A stretch of 13,491 nt of DNA from Gemmatimonadota bacterium (GTDB lineage: Bacteria; Gemmatimonadota; Gemmatimonadetes; Gemmatimonadales; Gemmatimonadaceae). This document shows, one piece after another, positions 6,794 to 12,164 of the stretch; positions within the stretch are counted from its first letter, which is position 1; each line of letters starts with the position of its first letter. The notes below the pieces were generated by a model, which searched no databases, was not told the origin of the DNA, and saw only the letters and a program-made list of their open reading frames with translations. The DNA is taken from positions 1 through 13,491 of the forward strand of contig CANJOX010000044.1 of assembly GCA_947475795.1 (NCBI GenBank). Reading direction: 5' to 3'. The position numbers were made by a program, and so were the translations under genes.

Positions 6794-8290
6794 TCACCGG
6801 TTGATGGCGTCGAACTCGTGCTCGTAGTAGCGCACGAGCACCTGATCGTTGAGGCGGTTGGCCAGCGCCGGCACGCGTTGCATGTCGGCGGGAAAGTCGA
6901 ACAGCGCCGGCACGCCGGAGGCCGTGAGATAGCGCAGCCCGCCGGGGAGCGTGGCGGGCGGTGCGTAGCTGTCGAGCCCGGCGATCACGAATCCCCATTC
7001 GCCGAAGCTGGGCACGTACACGTGGTACGGCCACGTGCGGAGTCCGGCGCCTTCGAGCGTCGTCACGATGCTCCAGAACGACTGCCGCGCAAACATCGGT
7101 GACGTACTCTGCACCACCAGAAAGCCGCCCGGCGCGATATGCTGTTTGACGAGCCGATAGAACGCGCTCGTGTACAGCTTGCCCACGTGATAGTTGGACG
7201 GGTCTGGGAAGTCGATCACCACGAAATCGAACGGCACCGCCGTGCTGTCGAGCCACGTGAAGGCGTCGGCGTTCACCACGCGCACGCGCGGGTCGGTGAG
7301 CGCCTGCGCGTTGAGGGCCGTGAGGCGCGGATGCTGCTGAAAGAGCGCCGTCATCCCTTCGTCGAGATCGACCAGCGTGATCTGCCGCACGTCGGGGTAC
7401 TTGAGGATCTCGCGCACGGCGAGTCCGTCGCCGCCGCCGAGCACCAGCACGCGGCCACGGGCCATCGCCGACGACAGACCGGGATGCACGAGCGCCTCGT
7501 GGTACCGGTACTCATCGCGCGAGGCGAACTGCAGGTGCCCATTGAGATACAGCCGCAGGTCATCCTTCCAGCTGGTGAGCACGATGCGCTGGTAGCGCGT
7601 GTCCTTGGCCAGAATGATGGGATCGGCGTACATCCCTTCCTCGGCCAGCGTGGTGATGCGCTGCCCCTTCCAGAGGCCGGCGCCCAGCACGAGCAGCGCG
7701 AGGATACCACCCGCCCGCAAGGCATTTTTGCGCGGCAGGACATCGCGGAACAGCCACGTGCTCCAGAGCCCGACCAGCACGTTGATGACCCCGAACAGCA
7801 ACGCCGAGCGCACCAACCCGAGCCGCGGCACCAGCAGCAACGGGAAGAGCAGCGAGGCGAAGAGCGCGCCGATGTAGTCGAACGTGAGTACGTTGGCGAC
7901 CACGTCTTTGAAGCTGAACCGATCCTGCAGGATCCGCATGAGCAGCGGGATCTCGAGTCCAACCAGGATGCCGATCAGCAGCACGATGCCGTACAGCGTG
8001 GGGCGGAACGCTTCGGTGTACGCGAACGCCAGAAAGAGAATCAGTGACGATAGGCCACCGACCACGCCGACCAGCATCTCGACCAGCACGAACCGCGTGA
8101 CCACCCCGCGCACCACGAAGCGCGAGAGCCAGCTGCCGATGCCCATCGCGAACAGGTACGTGCCGATGATCGTGGAGAACTGCGTGACGCTGTCGCCCAG
8201 CAGATACGACGCGAGCGCACCGGCGACGAGCTCATAAATGAGTCCGCAGGCGGCGATGAGGCAAACGGAAATGAACAGCGCAATCGGCAC
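6794..8290 (-). CDS. speE: Membrane-embedded polyamine aminopropyltransferase (spermidine synthase-like)
   Basis: The 498-residue protein fuses about seven N-terminal membrane spans (1-208) to a cytoplasmic spermidine-synthase domain (about 215-480). This enzyme class transfers the aminopropyl group of decarboxylated AdoMet to an amine acceptor. Conserved signatures are YQRI (233-236), NGHLQFASRDEYRYHEALVH (250-269; Gln254, Asp259, Glu260, Tyr263, His264), the nucleotide-binding VLGGGDG (283-289), ITLVDLDEGM (304-313) and VVIDFPDP (357-364) with the two acidic residues Asp360 and Asp363. These match the active family, so catalysis is likely. The usual GPA after the last motif is replaced by SNYHVGKLYTSAFY, so acceptor choice may differ from putrescine. 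The GTG start shares one base with the DUF350 stop (TAGTG on the coding strand), implying coupled translation. The symbol is by homology; this is not the small soluble SpeE. Confidence 0.92.
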   Translation of the reverse strand: MPIALFISVCLIAACGLIYELVAGALASYLLGDSVTQFSTIIGTYLFAMGIGSWLSRFVVRGVVTRFVLVEMLVGVVGGLSSLILFLAFAYTEAFRPTLYGIVLLIGILVGLEIPLLMRILQDRFSFKDVVANVLTFDYIGALFASLLFPLLLVPRLGLVRSALLFGVINVLVGLWSTWLFRDVLPRKNALRAGGILALLVLGAGLWKGQRITTLAEEGMYADPIILAKDTRYQRIVLTSWKDDLRLYLNGHLQFASRDEYRYHEALVHPGLSSAMARGRVLVLGGGDGLAVREILKYPDVRQITLVDLDEGMTALFQQHPRLTALNAQALTDPRVRVVNADAFTWLDSTAVPFDFVVIDFPDPSNYHVGKLYTSAFYRLVKQHIAPGGFLVVQSTSPMFARQSFWSIVTTLEGAGLRTWPYHVYVPSFGEWGFVIAGLDSYAPPATLPGGLRYLTASGVPALFDFPADMQRVPALANRLNDQVLVRYYEHEFDAINR

Positions 8291-8499
8291 TAGTGAATAG
8301 CGGCGGCGACGATGATGCCCAACGCGATGGCGACCGAGCCCATGAGAATGGCGGCGGCCGTGTTCTTCTTCACCCCGATCTCGTCCCAGAGCTTGCCGGG
8401 GGTGAGCAGGTCGATGATGACGAAGGCGATGATGAACATCACGACGCCGATGAGCGCGAACGCGCCGGAGTTGAGCACGTTCTGCAGGAACTGATCCAT
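8290..8499 (-). CDS. DUF350 (YjfL-like) small membrane protein
   Basis: The 69-residue hydrophobic protein consists of a single DUF350 unit with two spans (about 10-31 and 46-68). They are separated by a short loop containing DLLTPGKLWDEIGVKKNTAAA, where the TPG and KN residues are typical of the family. E. coli YjfL is a longer relative with more repeats and sits in a gene cluster with a PspA-family protein and a glutathionylspermidine-synthase-like ATP-grasp enzyme; biochemical function is unknown. Two adjacent ATGs exist. The second (8499) is preferred because it sits 5 nt from a perfect AGGAGG, whereas the first is only 2 nt away. The stop overlaps the start of the membrane aminopropyltransferase gene by one base, so the two are probably made in a fixed ratio. 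Confidence 0.88.
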   Translation of the reverse strand: MDQFLQNVLNSGAFALIGVVMFIIAFVIIDLLTPGKLWDEIGVKKNTAAAILMGSVAIALGIIVAAAIH

Positions 8500-8504
8500 C
8501 ATGA

Positions 8505-8510
8505 CCTCCT
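8505..8510 (-). promoter_or_regulatory. Perfect Shine-Dalgarno for the DUF350 gene
   Basis: AGGAGG on the minus strand starts with the last A of the upstream gene's TGA stop codon and lies 5 nt from the second ATG (8499). It is the strongest ribosome binding site in the operon, suggesting the small membrane protein is made in high amounts. Confidence 0.75.
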
Positions 8511-8695
8511 CATTTGCCGCGGAGCGTGCGCCCCGGGATGAAGTACGTGGGTCGGTAGGCGCCGGGATTATCGCGGACCGACCGGGGGTTGGTGCGGGAT
8601 TCGCTGGCGCGGGTGAGGCTCCAGCCGCGGTACTGCGCCGTGCCAAGCAGGGCGAGGACGGCGACGGCCCACAGGGTGTAGATCCGGGTGCCCAT
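8510..8695 (-). CDS. Small single-span membrane protein of unknown function
   Basis: The 61-residue product has one N-terminal hydrophobic span (about 6-20; IYTLWAVAVLALLGTA). A basic, proline-rich tail follows, in which PRSVRDNPGAYRP stands out as a likely conserved motif. The ATG at 8695 is chosen over a TTG at 8698 because GGAG lies 7 nt upstream. The reading frame is wedged between the membrane DUF4178 gene (12-nt gap) and the DUF350 gene (10-nt gap), and its stop is fused to the DUF350 ribosome binding site. That placement strongly supports it being real. I do not recognise a named family. The tail would be cytoplasmic if the positive-inside rule holds, where it could contact one of the operon's soluble proteins. 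Confidence 0.75.
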   Translation of the reverse strand: MGTRIYTLWAVAVLALLGTAQYRGWSLTRASESRTNPRSVRDNPGAYRPTYFIPGRTLRGK

Positions 8696-8707
8696 CAAGC
8701 GGCTCCG

Positions 8708-10030
8708 CTATTCATCGTCATCATCACTGCTCCCCGTCGGGGCATGATCGCTCTCGGCCCAACGACGGCTCTCGAAACTGGCCCCCGGCACGAGCGCGAG
8801 CAGCGCCGGCGCCACGAGCGCGATCAACGCAAACCCGTAGAACAGGTAATGCGGCGCATCACGCCGCACCCGCACCCGATACCGCGCTTCGGCCCGACCG
8901 GGCTCACCGCCCTCGGCCTGCACGCGCAGGATGTAGCGACCAGCCGGGACTGATGCCACGCGCACCGATTCAGAGCGCGAGCCTTCCGTCCACTGCCCGT
9001 CACTGTCGGCGCCGCGGTAGAAGCTGAGCTGCCGAGTGACTTCACGCGTGTCGCCGGTTTGCTCGTTGACCAGCGAGAACACGAGGAAGATCCAGTCGTT
9101 GTCCAGATCGGCGTCGATATCGAGCGTGACATTGGAGGGACGTCCGTCGAGCACGAACGGCTCCGTGACCGACACGGCGGTGTCGTCCTGCCCGCGCACC
9201 ACGCGGAAGGCGCGCTCGAACACCGTGGTGTTGCCGGCCAGCGCGATGTTGGCGGCCAGCAGGGCCACGAGGGCCACGAGCGCGATCAGCATGCGCCCCA
9301 TGATCCGCTGCGGCGTGCCGGCGTGCGGATTGGGTTGATTGGCGAACACCCCCGCTGGCGGGCGCAGTGAATGCTCGAGACCGAACGCCTTCTGGATCAC
9401 GTCGTGCGGCGTGTAGACGCCCAGCGACCACGTGATCTCGCTGCCCGATGCCTCGGCGCTCAGCACATACGGCGGGGCCACGAAATCACGCGTCACGACG
9501 TGATCGCCCACGCGCAATTCCCACGGAAACTCCCCGAGCGCCGCGGTGGTGGTGGCCGTGGCCGTCTGGAAGTGCCGGTACGTGGTGCCGTCGAGTTCCA
9601 CGGTGGGCCGTGCCCCACCCTGCTCCCGTTCCGGACGACGGCGCAGCTTCTCGATGACGTTCCAGTGGCCCTGATATTCCGACAGATAGAGGAAGCCGCG
9701 GTACGGATTGAAGCCGACGTACTCGGTCCAGCTGTAGTCGGTGCCGTCCACGGTGATGGTGACGCGCTGGGCGCCGATCACCTCCCACGGGGCGCCCTTC
9801 CAGGTGCCGCGTGTCCCCAGTGGGATGTGCGGCACGAAGTCGATGCCTTCGCCATGCCGGAGGATGCGCAGCTGCTCGTCGGTGGCATCGAGCTGGGCGC
9901 CGCACGCGGCGCACACCACCGACACGGCCCACCCCTGCGCGTGCAACGTGATGGCCGCCCCGCAGGACGGGCAGTTGAGCGCGGAGGCCCGCGGGACACG
10001 TGCGGCGGGCGTATCGAGCGGCGCTACCAT
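8708..10030 (-). CDS. DUF4178 protein with N-terminal zinc ribbon and two membrane spans
   Basis: The 440-residue protein starts with a zinc ribbon (CPSC at 20-23, CAAC at 40-43), then a DUF4178 region (about 65-225) with the family-type GTWKGAPWEVIGAQR and YVGFNPYRGFLYLSEYQGHW. It continues with a span (about 246-266), an extracytoplasmic domain of about 125 residues (beta-rich by appearance, with RYILRVQAEG), a second span (about 394-414), and a short acidic cytoplasmic tail ending in DDDDE. The start at 10030 overlaps the upstream stop by 7 nt and has GGGAG 8 nt before it; earlier in-frame starts would lie deep in the upstream gene. DUF4178 has no established biochemical role. The layout suggests a sensor or anchor linking a cytoplasmic zinc-ribbon module to an outside domain. 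Confidence 0.85.
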   Translation of the reverse strand: MVAPLDTPAARVPRASALNCPSCGAAITLHAQGWAVSVVCAACGAQLDATDEQLRILRHGEGIDFVPHIPLGTRGTWKGAPWEVIGAQRVTITVDGTDYSWTEYVGFNPYRGFLYLSEYQGHWNVIEKLRRRPEREQGGARPTVELDGTTYRHFQTATATTTAALGEFPWELRVGDHVVTRDFVAPPYVLSAEASGSEITWSLGVYTPHDVIQKAFGLEHSLRPPAGVFANQPNPHAGTPQRIMGRMLIALVALVALLAANIALAGNTTVFERAFRVVRGQDDTAVSVTEPFVLDGRPSNVTLDIDADLDNDWIFLVFSLVNEQTGDTREVTRQLSFYRGADSDGQWTEGSRSESVRVASVPAGRYILRVQAEGGEPGRAEARYRVRVRRDAPHYLFYGFALIALVAPALLALVPGASFESRRWAESDHAPTGSSDDDDE

Positions 10031-10668
10031 CCCTCGAACTCCCGCAGGTTGCGGAACCGCAGGTCGTCGAAGGTCACGTACTCGCCCAGAAAGAGCAGCG
10101 GCGGCACGTCGGTGCCGTCGATGGTGGCGAAGCCGTGATGCGCGTTCTGCAGATCGACGAACAGACAGCGGCGCTTGTCCCACGTGGTGAACGGAAGCTC
10201 GCCCTCGGTGCCGAGATACTGCGCCTCGGTGATGCCCACCACATCGTACGGGGTGTCGTTCCAGACGTACGTCTCACCGACCTGCACCGTGGCAGGATCC
10301 GGGACGACGGTATCGGCCGGCGCGATGATGGTCATGGCGTACTCGAGCTGCGCGTCGGAGAGCCACGCGCTCTGGCCGTCGTTGAGCACGCAGTGCCATT
10401 CGTTCCAGCGGCCCCGGTGCCAGCCGTAGGTGATGCGTCCCACGACGACAAACCGCATGTTGTGCCACTGCCCTTCGGTGCCCAGCTGAATGGGCGAGCC
10501 GGTGGCGGGGAAATCGGCCTGTTGTCCGAGCGTGGCGAGATCGAGGTCGCGCCGCACGAGCACGGACCGGCAGTACGCGCAGGTAGCCTGCACCGCCTGC
10601 GCCCACCGGAAGCGAACCGGCGCGCCGCAGTTGGGGCAATCGGTGCCGTGTGGCTGCGGCACGGTCAC
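10024..10668 (-). CDS. Soluble DUF4178 protein with N-terminal zinc ribbon
   Basis: The 214-residue protein has a zinc ribbon (CPNC at 11-14, CAYC at 30-33) followed by two DUF4178-like halves. Residues about 63-110 contain LGTEGQWHNMRFVVVGRI and GRWNEWHCVL, and about 127-205 contain VQVGETYVWNDTPYDVVGITEAQ. No membrane span or signal peptide is seen, so it should be cytoplasmic. It resembles the N-terminal half of the next gene product, consistent with duplication and divergence. The GTG at 10668 forms a GTGA overlap with the speD stop, which fixes the start well; upstream in-frame codons would run into speD. No function is established for the family. The position directly after speD ties it to the polyamine module. 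Confidence 0.85.
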   Translation of the reverse strand: MTVPQPHGTDCPNCGAPVRFRWAQAVQATCAYCRSVLVRRDLDLATLGQQADFPATGSPIQLGTEGQWHNMRFVVVGRITYGWHRGRWNEWHCVLNDGQSAWLSDAQLEYAMTIIAPADTVVPDPATVQVGETYVWNDTPYDVVGITEAQYLGTEGELPFTTWDKRRCLFVDLQNAHHGFATIDGTDVPPLLFLGEYVTFDDLRFRNLREFEGW

Positions 10669-11042
10669 GATGACGGCTCGGGGGCGTAGGCGCGCGCGAT
10701 CTGTCGGACGCGGACGTCGCGGGCCCCGAGGAGCACCGCGAGCTGGGTGGCCCACGGCCACGCCTCACGCGGGGTACAGCAGAACAGGTTGAGGCAGGCG
10801 GACGCGTGCTCGGGGAAGGTGTGCACCGTGAGATGCGACTCCGCGAGCATGAGCAGGCCGGTGATCCCGCCCGGCGCCGGGAACTGGTGCCACACCGCGT
10901 CGGCGACCGGATGCAGCGCGAGATCCGCGACGATCACGGCAAAGAGCGCGCGCAACGCGGCGAGGTCGGCGAGGCGGACGGGATCGCACCCGTACGCGTC
11001 AACGACCCATTCATTGCCGGTGCGGTGCGTGAGTCCGGGCAC
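10665..11042 (-). CDS. speD: S-adenosylmethionine decarboxylase proenzyme SpeD
   Basis: SpeD makes decarboxylated AdoMet, the aminopropyl donor for spermidine-type synthesis; it self-cleaves to generate a pyruvoyl cofactor. The 125-residue product has the normal short bacterial length, an N-terminal VDAYGCDP, and the processing signature LAESHLTVHTFPEH at 66-79. Cleavage is predicted between Glu68 and Ser69. His74 and Cys89 fall where the catalytic His and Cys occur in the Thermotoga maritima enzyme; Thr61 replaces the usual Ser upstream, a mild change. The start is GTG, with no clear Shine-Dalgarno and no better in-frame start before the preceding gene, 29 nt away. The expected consumer of the product is the membrane aminopropyltransferase five genes downstream. 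No ornithine, arginine or lysine decarboxylase is in the window. Confidence 0.93.
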   Translation of the reverse strand: MPGLTHRTGNEWVVDAYGCDPVRLADLAALRALFAVIVADLALHPVADAVWHQFPAPGGITGLLMLAESHLTVHTFPEHASACLNLFCCTPREAWPWATQLAVLLGARDVRVRQIARAYAPEPSS

Positions 11043-11071
11043 GTGACGTGGGGGGTGCGTCCGTGCCGGCG

Positions 11072-12082
11072 TCAGCTCTGCGGCGAGCCGCAGCCCGAGC
11101 AGAACTTGGCGGGCGCCGGAAGCGAGGTGCCACAGTTGGTGCAGAACTTGGTGTCGCCCGTGGCCGCCGGGGCGGCGGCGCCAGCAGCCGCACCACCGGC
11201 GGCAGCACCGGCCCCCGCGCCAGTGGCGCCGCGCATGGCATCGCTCACGATGCCGCCGAGTCCGACACCGGCGCCGATGCCGGCGGCGAGACCGGCCATT
11301 CCGCCAGTGTTGGCCGCCGCGATCGGGATGGACTGTGCCGCCTGGAACTGCGTGTACTGCCGCAGGTCGCCGAGCATGTTCATCGAGATGCGCTCGTCGA
11401 GCCGCTTCTGGAGCTCGTCGGGGAGCGAAAGATTCTCGACGGTGAACGACTCGAGGGCGAGGCCGAGCTGCTCGAAGGCAGGCTGCACGGCTGCGGCGAT
11501 CTGCTCGCCCAGCTGCGCCTGATTGGCCGCCATGTCGAGGAACGGCACCTGCGCGTTGGCAAACGCCGCCGTGAAGCCGCTCAGGATGGCGTTGCGCAGC
11601 GCGGGGTCGATCTGGGCCACGGTGTACGCCGCGTCGGTGGCGCCGACCTTGGCCTGAAACACGGCCGGATCGGCCACGCGGAACGCGTACATGCCGAACG
11701 CGCGCAGGCGCACGGCGCCGAACTCCCGGTCACGGATGGTGATCGGCTGCTGGGTGCCCCACCGCTGTCCGGTCTGCGAGCGCGTTGAGAAAAAGTAGAC
11801 GTCGCTCTTGAACGGCGACTGAAAGGCTTTGTCCCAATTCTGGAGATTGGTGAGCAGCGGCAAGTTGGCCGTGAGGAGCGTGTGCAGCCCCGGCGCGAAC
11901 TGGTCGGCGGCGCGCCCCTCGTTGACGAAGAGCGCGCGCTGCGACTCGCGCACCGTGAGCTGCGCACCGCTCTGGATCTCCATGTCCTGCATGGGGAAGC
12001 GGTACATGAGGACACCCGGACCGGACTCGGTCCACTGGATGACGTCGATGAACTGCTTGCGAAGGAAATCGCCGAATGCCAT
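11072..12082 (-). CDS. SPFH-domain (YdjI/virion-core-like) protein with C-terminal zinc ribbon
   Basis: The 336-residue protein matches the YdjI-type SPFH family: WTESGPGVLMYRFPMQD at 17-33, GAQLTVRESQRALFVNEG at 39-56, and RDREFGAVRLRAFGMY at 117-132. The SPFH region spans about 20-235. A Gly/Ala-rich flexible segment follows (about 258-308), then a zinc ribbon (CTNC at 314-317, CSGC at 328-331). In Bacillus subtilis YdjI is encoded with a PspA homologue and acts at the membrane; SPFH proteins generally scaffold membrane microdomains. There is no transmembrane segment, so association would be peripheral. It is the first gene of the minus-strand operon, with the only sizeable non-coding region just upstream. 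The ATG start is clear, although its ribosome site is a modest GGGGCGGA. It lies 29 nt before speD. Confidence 0.9.
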   Translation of the reverse strand: MAFGDFLRKQFIDVIQWTESGPGVLMYRFPMQDMEIQSGAQLTVRESQRALFVNEGRAADQFAPGLHTLLTANLPLLTNLQNWDKAFQSPFKSDVYFFSTRSQTGQRWGTQQPITIRDREFGAVRLRAFGMYAFRVADPAVFQAKVGATDAAYTVAQIDPALRNAILSGFTAAFANAQVPFLDMAANQAQLGEQIAAAVQPAFEQLGLALESFTVENLSLPDELQKRLDERISMNMLGDLRQYTQFQAAQSIPIAAANTGGMAGLAAGIGAGVGLGGIVSDAMRGATGAGAGAAAGGAAAGAAAPAATGDTKFCTNCGTSLPAPAKFCSGCGSPQS

Positions 12083-12164
12083 GGAATCCGCCCCGAGTCG
12101 TGAGAGTGTCTGCGTCCGTACGGTAATTAGGCGTGAAAGTGTCAGCGCGGCGTGCGCCGGCCGG
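12083..12164 (-). promoter_or_regulatory. Leader/promoter region of the SPFH-polyamine operon
   Basis: These 82 nt separate the M24 peptidase stop from the SPFH gene start and are the longest non-coding stretch in the window. They contain the AT-rich core TAATTA (12124-12129), unusual in this GC-rich DNA, the palindrome CCGTACGG (12116-12123), and two direct repeats described separately. A CTGACA resembling a -35 box lies near the upstream repeat on the minus strand, but I cannot find a properly spaced -10, so no sigma factor is assigned. Confidence 0.45.
12099..12143. repeat. Pair of 12-bp direct repeats, candidate operator
   Basis: CGTGAGAGTGTC (12099-12110) and CGTGAAAGTGTC (12132-12143) differ at one base and start 33 bp apart, close to three helical turns. 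They flank the palindrome CCGTACGG and the TAATTA core in front of the SPFH-led operon. Same-face spacing suits a regulator that binds direct repeats, such as a response regulator. The function is inferred. Confidence 0.5.

Noticed and set aside
7139..8047. Open frame on the + strand opposite the membrane SpeE gene
   Set aside because: Charged, low-complexity translation with no domain, antisense to a well-supported gene.
11159..11311. Gly/Ala-rich coding stretch in the SPFH gene as a mobile or tandem repeat
   Set aside because: It encodes a flexible linker before the zinc ribbon; I see no exact tandem unit.
12141..12164. GC-rich inverted sequence after the M24 stop as a terminator
   Set aside because: Stems are only 4-5 bp with very small or ambiguous loops and no T-tract.
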